Notes: generated from the letters alone by a model not told the origin. Counted from the stretch's first letter, positions 36,750 through 46,837 are shown. The stretch: DNA of 64,000 nucleotides from Bradyrhizobium sp. WSM1417 (GCF_000515415.1 NZ_KI911783.1:2780392-2844391); one strand, 5' to 3'. Made by a program: numbers and translations.

Positions 36750-37757
36750 CTACTTGTGTTCGATTAGTCGGGGGCGGCGTCCCAACAGCCGATCACGCCA
36801 AAATTGGGTCACACCAATCCCCTCAGGAAAACGCGCTAAGATCTGGAAGGAGGCGAGGCACATACGATCAGACATAGAGCCCTTAGCCTTGAAAAACAGG
36901 CGCGCCAGCTGCATCGGATAGACTAACCAGAAGATCCATCCAATTTGGGGATACCGGAGTGAGACTATGGCTAATCCCAATGGTAGCAAGAGGGCCCAGG
37001 CGATTGCACGCCGCGTCTCACGAACAAAGTGACGTTCTGGAGCAGAGCCATGCAAATCAGCCCCCTGCGCAAATGCATATCCCGCACGCCTGGTCCTTCG
37101 CCACCACTGAATAAAGTGTACCATCGAGGCATCGTGGAGTGCCATTTCGTCAGGGAGTCGCCAGATGCGCCAATTAGCTCGCCGGATTCGAACGCATAGC
37201 TCGTCTTCCTCAGCTGCAATAACGTCCTCGCGATAACCTCCAACAGCTCTAAGTACATCTGCGCGAAGCAGTACGTTACCAGCGAAGGCAAGAATCTCTC
37301 CGGTGGGGCGTTTCCATTCCTGGTCACAAAGCCAGTTGTACACAGACCGGTCTGGATGCCGCTCTCGAAGCAAGCCACACACGGCAGCAACGCCATCCTC
37401 GGCATCGAGGAACGTCACTGCTGCTTCGAGCCATCCATTGACGAGCTCGCAGTCGCCGTCCAAAAACTGAACGTAGACCACCTCGGGCAGAATTGTGAGA
37501 AGCCGAGCAAAGCCTGCGTTGCGGGCGCGCGCTGCGGTAAATGGGATGCTAAGATCAAGTTCAACGACGTCAGCTCCAAAGGTGCGCGCCTTTGCAACCG
37601 AACCGTCCACCGAGCCCGAGTCGACGTAAACTATTGTGGCCTTTCCAGACACGGAGCGTAGGCAGGTAACGAGCCGCTCTCCTTCGTTACGGCCGATGAT
37701 GATTGCGCCTAGCCTTTTGGGATAGGCAGAAATGGTGCGAACGGATGTCTCGATCAA
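36750..37757 (-). CDS. Family 2 glycosyltransferase
   Basis: 335 aa, starting with TTG at 37757 (GGGA upstream). The GT-A core reads LGAIIIGRNEGERLVTCLRSV, IVYVDSGSVDGSVAKA and VQFLDGDCELVNGWLEAAV (DGD metal motif). A C-terminal hydrophobic pair (about residues 255-290) may anchor it to the membrane. It lies 29 bases upstream of the Gfo/Idh-SDR fusion on the same strand, and probably uses the sugar that enzyme makes. Confidence 0.88.
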   Translation of the reverse strand: MIETSVRTISAYPKRLGAIIIGRNEGERLVTCLRSVSGKATIVYVDSGSVDGSVAKARTFGADVVELDLSIPFTAARARNAGFARLLTILPEVVYVQFLDGDCELVNGWLEAAVTFLDAEDGVAAVCGLLRERHPDRSVYNWLCDQEWKRPTGEILAFAGNVLLRADVLRAVGGYREDVIAAEEDELCVRIRRANWRIWRLPDEMALHDASMVHFIQWWRRTRRAGYAFAQGADLHGSAPERHFVRETRRAIAWALLLPLGLAIVSLRYPQIGWIFWLVYPMQLARLFFKAKGSMSDRMCLASFQILARFPEGIGVTQFWRDRLLGRRPRLIEHK

Positions 37758-37861
37758 ATTGCAATCCCGTCAAAGCAAATAGAGCGCATTCTGAAAAACC
37801 GGCCACTCGGACCTCTGTCGGTTTCAGCCGAAAACAAGATACGATGGCTTTTGCTGAGCTA

Positions 37862-38368
37862 TCATCTCTCAGAAGAAATCGCACCATTTTCGCCATTCTT
37901 AGTCAATTTTCCTGGGTAACCTACAGCCACTCCAAAAGACGCAACATCATGCAGAACAACGGCGTTGGCGCCAATTCGGGAGTGAGATCCAACAATGATC
38001 GGACCGAGCACCTTTGCGCCTGCTCCAATATCTACATGGCCGCGAACTTCTGGAACACCGCCACGACCTCTGCTGCCAAGCGTGACCTGATGAAAAATCA
38101 AACAATTCACCCCGATTTTGACGTCGGGATGAATAACAATTCCGTTGGGATGGGGGATCAGCAGACCTCCGCCAATCTCACAGGTGAGAGGAATTTCTGC
38201 ACCTGTAACTATGCTCCAAAAGCGATGTCTAAGGGCAATTAGCTTGCAGCAGATACGGCCCAAAATCCCGCCTCGGGCACGCCAGTACTGATAGCGTCGA
38301 AGCGTCCGGAGCAGCTTGCGACCGGGATCCCAAAATCCGTTCGGAACCTCTCGGGACCAATCTGGCAT
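37862..38368 (-). CDS. Serine acetyltransferase-like left-handed beta-helix enzyme
   Basis: 168 aa from the ATG at 38368; a TTG at 38431 would add 21 residues. Hexapeptide repeats fill the C-terminal half (CEIGGGLLIPHPNGIVIHPDVKIG, GHVDIGAGAKVLGPIIVGSHSRIGANAVV), with the HxxG-type His near HPNG. CysE relatives in polysaccharide clusters often acetylate sugars instead of serine, so an EPS O-acetyltransferase role is likely. Two acyltransferase-3 genes and this one give three potential acyl donors in the region. Confidence 0.82.
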   Translation of the reverse strand: MPDWSREVPNGFWDPGRKLLRTLRRYQYWRARGGILGRICCKLIALRHRFWSIVTGAEIPLTCEIGGGLLIPHPNGIVIHPDVKIGVNCLIFHQVTLGSRGRGGVPEVRGHVDIGAGAKVLGPIIVGSHSRIGANAVVLHDVASFGVAVGYPGKLTKNGENGAISSER

Positions 38369-38629
38369 TTCAGCGCTTATTAGTCTGTCAGACGTTGAGT
38401 TCAATTGTGTCGCCCGTGTTAAATTCAGCAACAGTAGTTGACGCGAGGACCAATGCCAAAGCTTTCCAATACTTTGGGCTTGACAATATTCTTAACTATC
38501 CCGTTCGGTTCATGTTTTCGAGGAGATCTCATGTAAGAGCCTGCGCCGAGGGTATCAAAGTCCCCTTCAGATTCGTTGTAAGCCATAAATAAAGAAATTT
38601 CTCGCCTAGTCCCATTATCGAGATTAATT

Positions 38630-39907
38630 ATGGGACTCCGATGCGCTTTCGAAGTGTCTGGTAAACGTGGTATCGATCTGGTCTCTAAAGCTTTTGATTG
38701 GTTGGCATTTTTTAACTGTTCGCGCGAGATTAAATTGAAACTTCCTTCAGCGGTTTGCTTTTCCTCCCAGCGCCCTCTTCAAAAAATTGTAGAGTCGAAA
38801 ATCCTTGGCGCCGGTGAAAAAATCAACGAGGTTGCGCGGCAGGTCTATGGCCTGCTCGGTCTGCCCGTCGACGCCATCGATTTTAGGACACTAATGGAGA
38901 CGATGGATGCCGCCGTCGCCCAGCGCGAGGCATTTCTGATCTCAACCCCGAACGTCAACTTCCTCCTTAAGAGCCACCGCAACGCAGCCTTTCGTGCCAG
39001 TATCCTCCACAGTGACCTCTGTCTCGTGGACGGAATGCCGCTGATATGGATCGCGAAACTCCTTCGCGTGCCGATCCGTGAGCGGCTCGCCGGTAGCGAT
39101 CTGTTCGGCAGGCTCAAGGCAAGGGCCGACCGGCCGCTGCGTGTGTTCCTGTTCGGCGGAACTGGCGATCTCGCCGTACGGGTCGGAGTCAAGCTGAACC
39201 TCGAGAAGTCCGGCCTCGAATGCGTTGGCGCGCTCAATCCAGGCTTTGGCACCGTCGACGATCTCAGTTCCAGCGAAATCATCGAGACTATCAATCGCAG
39301 CGGAGCTGATCTTCTTGCGGTTTTTCTGAACGCCGAAAAGGCCCAGGCATGGCTTCTCCACAATCACGCCCGCCTGACCGTTCCAGTCCGTGCCCAATTC
39401 GGCGCTACCATCAATTTCGAGGCGGGAACTGTGAAGCGGGCGCCCCAGCTCCTCCGTAGTACCGGTTTTGAATGGCTGTGGCGCATCAAGGAAGAACCCT
39501 ATCTTTGGCGCCGCTACTGGAGTGACGGCTGCTCCCTCTTGGGCCTCCTTCTTTTTAGTGTACTTCCGCTTGCAGTTGACGCTGCCCTGAATCGGCCGCG
39601 CGACAACCTTTCGGTGCAGTTCCGCGATGGCGGTGACCATGTCACGATCAGTCCGATTGGCTCGGCAGCCGGCGCCGATGTCGAAAGGATCGTGCCTCTG
39701 ATCGATCGCGGTCTCGTGGCCGGAAAGCCGATCAAATTCGACCTCTCCCGGACATCCCATATCGACGGTCGATTTTTCGGCGTTCTGCTCGCGTTGTCGC
39801 GTGAACTGGCCAAGATGGGTCAGTCGCTCGATGTTTCGGGAGTACCGCCCCGTCTTGAGCGCTTGTTCCGCTTGAACCGGTTCGAGTTTTTGCTAGCTAG
39901 TGACTAG
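38630..39907 (+). CDS. GT26 (WecG/TagA/CpsF) glycosyltransferase fused to a STAS domain
   Basis: 425 aa. The GT26 part (about residues 60-300) has LGLPVDAIDFRTLMETMDAAV, STPNVNFLLKSHRN, VDGMPLIWIAKLL and ERLAGSDLFGRLKA, all conserved in enzymes that add the second sugar to und-PP-linked GlcNAc. Residues about 330-425 form a STAS (anti-sigma-antagonist-like) domain: IKFDLSRTSHIDGRFFGVLL then SGVPPRLERLFRL. A STAS tail on a WecG-type enzyme is unusual and might sense or scaffold. It opens the export cluster and is followed by the TPR lipoprotein. Confidence 0.85.
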   Translation: MGLRCAFEVSGKRGIDLVSKAFDWLAFFNCSREIKLKLPSAVCFSSQRPLQKIVESKILGAGEKINEVARQVYGLLGLPVDAIDFRTLMETMDAAVAQREAFLISTPNVNFLLKSHRNAAFRASILHSDLCLVDGMPLIWIAKLLRVPIRERLAGSDLFGRLKARADRPLRVFLFGGTGDLAVRVGVKLNLEKSGLECVGALNPGFGTVDDLSSSEIIETINRSGADLLAVFLNAEKAQAWLLHNHARLTVPVRAQFGATINFEAGTVKRAPQLLRSTGFEWLWRIKEEPYLWRRYWSDGCSLLGLLLFSVLPLAVDAALNRPRDNLSVQFRDGGDHVTISPIGSAAGADVERIVPLIDRGLVAGKPIKFDLSRTSHIDGRFFGVLLALSRELAKMGQSLDVSGVPPRLERLFRLNRFEFLLASD

Positions 39908-39950
39908 CTGTTCGCCGCTATTTTGCGTGCAAGGATTATGTGAGCAAACG

Positions 39951-42374
39951 ATGTCGAATTCTCATGCGGTAAAGTCCCGTTCCGTCCGCAGATCCGTGAA
40001 GCTGTCGGCGGTCTCACTCCTCGCGCTGCTGCTCGGTGCGTGCGGTTCACCCGAACAACGCGCCCAAGAATACTATGAAAGCGGCATGGCCCTGACCGCC
40101 AAGAAAGATGACCTCGGCGCGAGGCTCGAGCTTCTCAAGGCCGTGAAGTACAAAAGTGACAAGGTGGAAGTCTGGAGGGCCCTGGCCGGGATCGATGAGC
40201 GCACGAAGTCGAGCTCGTTGTTTCTCGATCTGCGAAGGATTGTTGAACTCGATCCAAAAGATACCGACGCGAGAGTGAAGCTCGCGAGGATCATGGTCGC
40301 CGGTGGAGGCGCGGAGCCGGCAATCAAGATTCTAGATGCCGCCAACGAAGGTGATAAGCCGAATGCCGGGTTACACGCGGTAAAGGCCTTGGCCTTGGTG
40401 AGGATGAACGATTCCGCTGGCGCAGTCCGCGAGGCCCAACGCGCTTACGATATCGATCCCACCAACATTGATGCCGTTACCTTGCTCGCCTCCAAGAAGC
40501 TCGCTGACGGCGATAGCGGCGCCGCGATCAAGATGCTTGACGCGGTTCCTTCGGAGGCTCAGGAAGGCGACCGATTGCGCGCGACACGCTTGCGGATCGA
40601 CATCCTCCTCAGGAAGGGCGATCTTGCGGAAGCGGAAAAGCTGGTGCGTCAGCTTGTAGCTGACTATCCGCAAGAAACCTCAACTCGCCTTCAGCTCATC
40701 CAGATTCTTACAGCCGAACGAAAATTCGATGATGCCGAGAAGGAATTGCGGGCGCGTGTCGCATCCAGTCCGACGGATAGCAAGCTTGAGCTTGACCTTG
40801 TTCGCTTCCTGAACACGTTCAAAGGTGCTGACGCGGCACGGGCTGAATTAGAGTCTCGGATTAAATCCGGCGGCGACGTGTTCGACTACAGATTCGCGTT
40901 GGCCGAGCTCAATTTCATAGGAAATCGCCAAAATGATGCGATCTCGGATTTGCAGAAGCTGGTGTCAGAGACCGGCAACGGCGACCAGAAGTTGAAGGCG
41001 CAGGTCAGGCTCGCCGAAATGTTGACTGCTAAGGGCGACAAGGCCGCGGCAGAGCCCTTGATCGCGGAAATTCTCGCGAAAGACCGCCGCAATTCCGGCG
41101 CGCTTCGCCTGCGGGCCGCTTTCAGCCTCGACAAGGGACAGACGGATAGTGCCATTGCGGACCTGCGCGAAGCGCTTGCAGACCAGCCAAAATCGCCCGA
41201 ATTGCTGATTGCTCTTGCGCTCGCGTATGAGCAAGGCGGGAAGCCTGAGCTAGCGGACCGCCAATACGCGGAAGCCCTGAAGAACTCCAGCTCAAATGTC
41301 GAGGTTGCCCTAAGATATGTCGCTTTCCTTCAGCGCCGGAACGATGCCGTGCGAGCCGAGGACGTTTTGACGGACGTTGTAGCTCGATACCCCGGTAATC
41401 TGCAGGCGCTTTCTTCGCTCGCACAGATCAAGCTCAGTCGTCAGAATTGGGATGGTGCCCTCGCGCTTGCGCAGACCATTGCCGCTAATAAGGATGGTCG
41501 TGTCGTTTCTGACCAAATCAAGGCCGCAGCATTTGCTGGCCAGCAGCGCATTGGCGAGAGCATCGCCGCGCTTGAAGACGCCCACAAGGCCGCGCCGGAT
41601 GCGATCCAGCCGGCGGTTGCGCTGGCATCTTCCTATATTCGGGCCGACCGTGCTGCCGATGCGGCGACTGTCTTGCAGGAAATGAACAAGCGTTTTCCTG
41701 ATAATGCGGAGCTTTGGGTCATTCTTGGCCAGACGAGACTGGCGCAGAAGAAAGACCAGGAAGCAGTCATTAGTTTCCAGGAAGCGATCAAGCGGAAGCC
41801 AAAGGATCCGTCCGGCTATAGCGCTCTGTCGGATTATTACATCCGTGTCAAGAATTACGATGCTGCCGGCACCGTCTTGCAAACCGGCTTGAAGGAGAAT
41901 CCTCAAAACATGGCTCTGAGGATGTCATCCGCGAGCCTTCAGATCTTGAAGAATGACAATGCAGGAGCGATTTCCCAGTACGAGTCGATTTTGAAGGAGC
42001 AGCCGCAGGCGCAGTCTCTGATCGTGATCAACAATCTTGCCAGTCTGCTCCTCGATACCCGGTCCGATAAAGAAAGCCTGGACCGAGCTGCTGCATTGGC
42101 GGAAACGCTGAAAGCGTCAAATGTACCGCAGTTCCAAGATACGCTGGGATGGGCACGCTTCAAGAAGGGCGACATCAAGTCGGCCATCGCCATTTTGGAG
42201 CCATCGGCGGCGAAATCGCCGAACCTCTCTGCGGTGCATTATCACCTGGGTCTCGCCTACGCCGCGGACGGTCAGGCTCAGAAAGCCAAAGAGGAGCTGG
42301 AGACCGCCGCCAAGCTCGAGCCGGATGGCAGCGAGCTCAAGAAGAACATTCAGGATGCTTTGAAGACGCCCTAA
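39951..42374 (+). CDS. TPR-repeat lipoprotein, PrsT-like, of the EPS/PEP-CTERM system
   Basis: 807 aa from the ATG at 39951. A lipoprotein signal ends at the lipobox LLGAC with Cys at residue 31. The rest is repeats of 34-residue TPR type (for example YYESGMALTAKKDDLGARLELLKA, LAQIKLSRQNWDGALALAQT, LGQTRLAQKKDQEAVISFQEAI), about 18-20 copies. PrsT-type proteins accompany exosortases and may scaffold secretion at the outer membrane. Its end overlaps the convergent barrel gene by 4 bases. Confidence 0.88.
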   Translation: MSNSHAVKSRSVRRSVKLSAVSLLALLLGACGSPEQRAQEYYESGMALTAKKDDLGARLELLKAVKYKSDKVEVWRALAGIDERTKSSSLFLDLRRIVELDPKDTDARVKLARIMVAGGGAEPAIKILDAANEGDKPNAGLHAVKALALVRMNDSAGAVREAQRAYDIDPTNIDAVTLLASKKLADGDSGAAIKMLDAVPSEAQEGDRLRATRLRIDILLRKGDLAEAEKLVRQLVADYPQETSTRLQLIQILTAERKFDDAEKELRARVASSPTDSKLELDLVRFLNTFKGADAARAELESRIKSGGDVFDYRFALAELNFIGNRQNDAISDLQKLVSETGNGDQKLKAQVRLAEMLTAKGDKAAAEPLIAEILAKDRRNSGALRLRAAFSLDKGQTDSAIADLREALADQPKSPELLIALALAYEQGGKPELADRQYAEALKNSSSNVEVALRYVAFLQRRNDAVRAEDVLTDVVARYPGNLQALSSLAQIKLSRQNWDGALALAQTIAANKDGRVVSDQIKAAAFAGQQRIGESIAALEDAHKAAPDAIQPAVALASSYIRADRAADAATVLQEMNKRFPDNAELWVILGQTRLAQKKDQEAVISFQEAIKRKPKDPSGYSALSDYYIRVKNYDAAGTVLQTGLKENPQNMALRMSSASLQILKNDNAGAISQYESILKEQPQAQSLIVINNLASLLLDTRSDKESLDRAAALAETLKASNVPQFQDTLGWARFKKGDIKSAIAILEPSAAKSPNLSAVHYHLGLAYAADGQAQKAKEELETAAKLEPDGSELKKNIQDALKTP

Positions 42375-43609
42375 TTTCCGTGCGGGAGGACGAGGAAATT
42401 GTGGGTCGCAACGAACAGTACGCTGTGGGAATCGGCAGCGCCGGTGCCTGATACCGTCGGGGTTCCGCTCAATGGATCAAAGATCCTCGTTCCTGTGCTG
42501 GCGAAGCGATGTTGGTAGCGATAGCTAAACTGCAAGGATACGTCCCGTACGGGATTGTAGCCGTAAGTTGCAGAGACTGAAGCGTAGTCAGTTGTCGTCC
42601 CGGTGATCTGCCGGTTGCCACTGGCCGAGATTGTCAGGTTTTCGCGGCTGTTGATCAGATAGTTCACGCTCGCGTTAACGATGTCGCGTTTGACCAAAGA
42701 ACCTACTATGCTCGGTCCAACAGACTGACTGGCACTGAGCGAGAGCGTCGCGGTCTTCATGAATTTGTAAGTGAGAATGGCATCGCCAATCCAGTCGAGG
42801 GTAGTACTACCGAGTGGGCTGCTCGAAGTCACTCCGCCTATCGCCGACGTCGAAACGCCGCGATCAGTTACCAGATAAGCAGCGCCGATATTGCCCCTGA
42901 AAGAAAGCAAAGAGGACAGGGCGGTGTCTACGCCTACCTGATTACGAAAGATGCTCACCTCAGTGCCGAATGTATTGTCGTAGGCGAGCAACTCGGCTTC
43001 GGACGATAGGCTGAGACCAGTCGTGGGACCAACGCCGTGTCGCCAGGATCCTCGCGCCAAAGTATCAGTAAATGCAGTCCCACCACTCGAAGGCTCGTAA
43101 TATGTGCGAGTTGATGTCGCGAATAAATTGATGCTGTCACGGGCGTTAAGCGATCGATCGATTCCGCCCCTCGCCGTGAACCGGTCTATCGAGCCTGCTA
43201 CGGGTAAAACGACGCCCAGATCGTTCAACAATGCCAATGAAGTGTTCTGCTGCGTCCAGATGGCGTCGACGAATTCTTTGTCGAAGCGGTTCTTCCCGAA
43301 CTGCTCGTAGTGAGCCTTCGCCCCGTACGAAAGAAACTCCGAGGACGTTCCTTCGGCGCCTGGTCCCCAGTACTTTCTGTAAGAGCCATCGCCATCGAGG
43401 ACGAGCTTGGAGGTGGGAGTTAACGCCTCGGCGGTCCCCGTGATTGTCGAGTACGAACCGACGGAGCCGGCTGGAGATGATCTCAAGAACTGGTTGCTGT
43501 TGAGTTCAATCGTCTGACTTTCCGAGGTGCGGAGCGACCAATCCCACGCGAAAGCGGTCGTCGGTGTAAGCCCGAGCGACATCGAGACCGCGATCGCAAT
43601 CCTCTTCAC
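42371..43609 (-). CDS. Outer-membrane beta-barrel, EPS/PEP-CTERM-system associated
   Basis: 412 aa with a signal peptide (MKRIAIAVSMSLGLTPTTAFA) and alternating amphipathic strands rich in Tyr, Ser and Gly through the whole body (for example YSTITGTAEALTPTSKLVLDGDG, ASVSATYGYNPVRDVSLQFSYRYQHRF), typical of a beta-barrel. It ends in a loop and strand near the C-terminus. Similar barrels (often named for exosortase or PEP-CTERM systems) lie in EPS operons and may serve as the export pore or as a matrix-interacting porin. Same strand as the Wza-like gene 35 bases upstream. Confidence 0.78.
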   Translation of the reverse strand: MKRIAIAVSMSLGLTPTTAFAWDWSLRTSESQTIELNSNQFLRSSPAGSVGSYSTITGTAEALTPTSKLVLDGDGSYRKYWGPGAEGTSSEFLSYGAKAHYEQFGKNRFDKEFVDAIWTQQNTSLALLNDLGVVLPVAGSIDRFTARGGIDRSLNARDSINLFATSTRTYYEPSSGGTAFTDTLARGSWRHGVGPTTGLSLSSEAELLAYDNTFGTEVSIFRNQVGVDTALSSLLSFRGNIGAAYLVTDRGVSTSAIGGVTSSSPLGSTTLDWIGDAILTYKFMKTATLSLSASQSVGPSIVGSLVKRDIVNASVNYLINSRENLTISASGNRQITGTTTDYASVSATYGYNPVRDVSLQFSYRYQHRFASTGTRIFDPLSGTPTVSGTGAADSHSVLFVATHNFLVLPHGN

Positions 43610-43644
43610 AGTTGGTCCCGCCCCGGGTGCACCTTAGGTTTCGT

Positions 43645-44229
43645 CTAGTCGAAGAACCCTCGTTCTGGCACCATGATGACGTCGCCGGCTCTCAACGCAA
43701 CGTTACCTTCGAGATCCTCACCGGCCTCATAAGCCCTGTAGTTGAACACGAAGATTGTCTCATCGCCCCCCGGGGCGCGGCGGCGCACCTGTATCCGCTT
43801 CTTCGAAGCGTAGGGGCCAAGCCCCCCGGCAAGCGAGATGGCCTGCATCAGTCTGGTGGGCTGCCTGATGACGTAAGGGCCTGGCCGCAAAACCTCGCCT
43901 GTGATGAAGATCTTGGGCTTGAGGTCCTCTTCGGGAATGTCCTTGGGGGCGTTGGCCAGTGCGACCGTCACGTCCAGGGCGTCATCTTTGTAGTTTGGCT
44001 TCAGCTTCGCTCTGAGCACGTTTTCGAGCGCAAGGGGGGTGAGGCCGCGGGCCCGGATATGGCCGGCCAGCGGAAAGGCGATCTCCCCGAGGGGGTCAAC
44101 GACCACATTCCGGTCGAGCTTCGGATCCTGCAGCACGGTGATCGAGAGGGTGTCTCCCGGCTTCAGCGTCTGGGAAAAGGCGGATGTGGCAAAGATTGCC
44201 ATGAACAGTGCCAGCAAAATCGTCCGCAT
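43645..44229 (-). CDS. Polysaccharide export protein (Wza-like, Poly_export/SLBB)
   Basis: 194 aa with a type I signal (MRTILLALFMAIFATSAFSQ) and no lipobox Cys. It has the Poly_export start LKPGDTLSITVLQDPKLDRNVVVDPLGEIAFPLAGHI, then an SLBB-type segment ITGEVLRPGPYVIRQPTRLMQAISLAGGL. Members form or contact the outer-membrane export channel for EPS. It is shorter than Wza (about 380 aa), so it may rely on the neighbouring barrel for the pore. Order barrel-Wza-like on the minus strand suggests one transcript. Confidence 0.9.
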   Translation of the reverse strand: MRTILLALFMAIFATSAFSQTLKPGDTLSITVLQDPKLDRNVVVDPLGEIAFPLAGHIRARGLTPLALENVLRAKLKPNYKDDALDVTVALANAPKDIPEEDLKPKIFITGEVLRPGPYVIRQPTRLMQAISLAGGLGPYASKKRIQVRRRAPGGDETIFVFNYRAYEAGEDLEGNVALRAGDVIMVPERGFFD

Positions 44230-44354
44230 GTTGGTTCCTCTTCGCGAAGGCTCGGATGTGCGAAGTTAAAGTATTAACCCTAATCTTTGCTGAAGAACTC
44301 AAGCGAAGACCTGCCCGAGCGGGCAACAGCGGGAAAATAATGGATTTCAGCTAC

Positions 44355-45191
44355 TTAGGGAACCCGGGACAGCTGCTTCACGGGAAAAATGCTGTACTGT
44401 TGCTTGTCTGCAATAACGTCCCGAACCAATTGATCGCTCACGACCTTTTGGTCATTGGCGAACCCGTACACCAGAGCGGTGTCGCACAGGACATTGATCA
44501 TTCGGGGAATCCCGCCGCTGGCGTCCCCGATCAATGCGCAGGCCTCCTGGGTAAACAGCGGGCGTGGGGCGCCAACGGCTTGAAGGCGAAAGGCGATGTA
44601 GTTGGCAACCTCCCGGGCGTCCAGCGGTCGCAAGTGAAAATCCGACGAAATCCGCTGGGCGAATTGGTGCAGCTTCGGCAACAGGAGCAAATCTCGCAAC
44701 TGGGGCTGCCCCACAAGTATAAGTTGTAATACTTGGAACTTGTCCGCGTTGATATTTGAAAGCATCCTCAGGTGCTCAAGGGCTTCCGGCTCGAGATTTT
44801 GCGCTTCGTCAATGATCAGGACCGTTCGCCGGCCAGTTGCAAATTGGCCATGGAGGAAGTCTTGCAAGTTCTTGAAAAGATGAGGATAATTTCCGTCAAA
44901 CGGTTGCCCTAACGCCATCAGGATCCACTGCAAAAGCTCCTCGCGTCCTTGCGGCGACGTGGAAATCAATCCCAGTGTCAGCGTTGGGCTGAGCTTCTTG
45001 AGCAGGTGCCGAACGAGGGTTGTCTTGCCGGAGCCGATCTCGCCGGTGATGACGGTGAACCCGGCGTTGTTCATGATGCCAAACTCCAGCATCGTGAACG
45101 CCATAGAGTGCATCTTGCCCCAATAGATCAAATCCGGGTCGGGCAGGATCGAGAAGGGCTTCTCGCGCAGCTGGTAAAATGACTCGTACAT
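44355..45191 (-). CDS. AAA ATPase of the ExeA / exosortase-associated type
   Basis: 278 aa. Walker A GEIGSGKTTL (about residues 49-58), Walker B LIIDEAQNL (about residues 123-131) and the opening YESFYQLREKPFSILPDPDLIYWG, which is typical of ExeA-like ATPases. Relatives next to exosortases are annotated as XrtA-associated ATPases and may power assembly of the export complex or cell-wall passage. It lacks the C-terminal peptidoglycan-binding domain of full-length ExeA. The gene starts at a divergent promoter region shared with the Wzz-like gene. Confidence 0.88.
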   Translation of the reverse strand: MYESFYQLREKPFSILPDPDLIYWGKMHSMAFTMLEFGIMNNAGFTVITGEIGSGKTTLVRHLLKKLSPTLTLGLISTSPQGREELLQWILMALGQPFDGNYPHLFKNLQDFLHGQFATGRRTVLIIDEAQNLEPEALEHLRMLSNINADKFQVLQLILVGQPQLRDLLLLPKLHQFAQRISSDFHLRPLDAREVANYIAFRLQAVGAPRPLFTQEACALIGDASGGIPRMINVLCDTALVYGFANDQKVVSDQLVRDVIADKQQYSIFPVKQLSRVP

Positions 45192-45468
45192 CCTGCCGTT
45201 TCTCTAGCCTACCTCGACCGCCTTATAGCTGAACCCTCGGAAAGCTCGCTATCGATTGCCAAGTCTTGAACGAAATTGCCTAAACAAACGACTCAAGATC
45301 ATCATTAAGGCTGACGATTTAAAAGCTGTCGCGACGCAATAATTCATGAGCCTCCATGCAATTTCGATGCTAAAATCATTTCAAAGTTTCATACCGCGCA
45401 CGGACTGGGCCCACTGAAGAGACGTTTCCGCGCTTTGCAGGTCGTGAGCAACCGGGTTCCATAAGACC

Positions 45469-46824
45469 ATGCTGCAGAAGATCGATTTCGAGGACAGTTT
45501 TGACGCTCCGGTGGAACAGGACCGGTCGCATCTGTTGAGACCATCCTACTATCTGGACATCATCAAACGACGTTGGGTCGTTTTCCTGGTTCCGTTTGTC
45601 TTGATTGCGGCGGCAGGAACCGCGGCCGTGCTGATCTGGCCGCCGACCTACCTTTCCGAGGGCAAGATCCTCGTCCAGTCACAGCAGATCCCGACGGAAC
45701 TCGTGCGACCAACGGTGACAAGCGCCGCGCAAGAGCGAATCCAGGTTATTCAACAGCGCACGATGACGCGCGATAATCTCATCGCGATCGCTGATAAATT
45801 CCAGCTGTTCCCCGAGAAGCGGACGCTAATGTCGGTCACCGAGTTGGTCGACCTGATGAAGAAATCCACCAAGATCGCGCCAGTCGATCCGATCCTGGAT
45901 TTCAAGCGGCAGACGCGGGCGGCTTTGGAGAATCCGACGATCGTCTTTTCGGTTGGTTTTGAATATGGGGATCCAGCCGTTGCGGCTCGTGTTGCCAACG
46001 AGCTGATGACGCGAATTTTGAATGAAGACCTTCGCGACCGAACCAGCCGTGCGACCGATACATCGCGCTTTCTGTCTCGAGAGGTCCAACGTCTGCAGAC
46101 CGAGAATACGGCGCTAGATGCAAAGATTGCTCAGATTCGGATTGCTCAGGGCAAACCTGCAACGGGGTCCGGTCAGGATCAGCCGCCCAGCACGCTTGCG
46201 CAAATGAAGGCGGAGCTAGTCCAGAAGAGCGCGCTTTATTCGGACAAGCATCCGATGATCCAAACGTTGAAGCGCCAGATCAAGGCGATGGAGAATGTGG
46301 CTCAACCGCCGGCAGCGAATGGAAACGACGCTGCGGCGGCTGCAAGCCTGGATGCCCTTGTTGCACAGCAGGAGGGTCTACAAAAGAACCTCGAAGCTGC
46401 CACGGCCAAGCTGATGGCCGCGAGGCTTGGCGAAACTCTCGAGAAGGACCAGCAGTCCGAAAAGCTCGAGGTGATCGAGCAGCCCACCGCTCCTCAGGAA
46501 CCCATCAAGCCGCATCGCCCGAAGCTGCTAGCCCTCACCATTGCGTTCGCGTTGGCAGCCGGCGCGGGCCTCTCCTTTGTCCTTGAACTGACCGACAAGG
46601 CTGTCAGGCGCAGCAGCGATTTGTTCACCATTGTTGACAACCGTCTTATCGTCCCGATTCCTTATATCGCAACGAAGGCCGAGTTGCGCCGCGCGAAGCG
46701 CCGCAAGATCGCGGCAATCGTGCTGGCGGTCGTGATTGTGGTCAGCCTCATTGGCGGCGCTTACGTCTTCCTGCCACCACTCGATCTCATGCTCGCCAAG
46801 GCGCGGGCAGGGCTGTTCCGGTAA
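45469..46824 (+). CDS. Polysaccharide co-polymerase / chain-length protein (Wzz/GumC-like)
   Basis: 451 aa. TM1 lies about residues 33-54 (RRWVVFLVPFVLIAAAGTAAVLI) and TM2 about residues 345-366 (LLALTIAFALAAGAGLSFV), separated by a long periplasmic coiled coil (EVQRLQTENTALDAKIAQI, LQKNLEAATAKLMAARLGE). A third hydrophobic segment follows near 415 (IAAIVLAVVIVVSLIGGAYVF), which is not standard. No kinase domain is attached; the separate BY-kinase follows directly. It sets chain length and couples export. Confidence 0.9.
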   Translation: MLQKIDFEDSFDAPVEQDRSHLLRPSYYLDIIKRRWVVFLVPFVLIAAAGTAAVLIWPPTYLSEGKILVQSQQIPTELVRPTVTSAAQERIQVIQQRTMTRDNLIAIADKFQLFPEKRTLMSVTELVDLMKKSTKIAPVDPILDFKRQTRAALENPTIVFSVGFEYGDPAVAARVANELMTRILNEDLRDRTSRATDTSRFLSREVQRLQTENTALDAKIAQIRIAQGKPATGSGQDQPPSTLAQMKAELVQKSALYSDKHPMIQTLKRQIKAMENVAQPPAANGNDAAAAASLDALVAQQEGLQKNLEAATAKLMAARLGETLEKDQQSEKLEVIEQPTAPQEPIKPHRPKLLALTIAFALAAGAGLSFVLELTDKAVRRSSDLFTIVDNRLIVPIPYIATKAELRRAKRRKIAAIVLAVVIVVSLIGGAYVFLPPLDLMLAKARAGLFR

Positions 46825-46837
46825 CTCAGAGGTTCCC

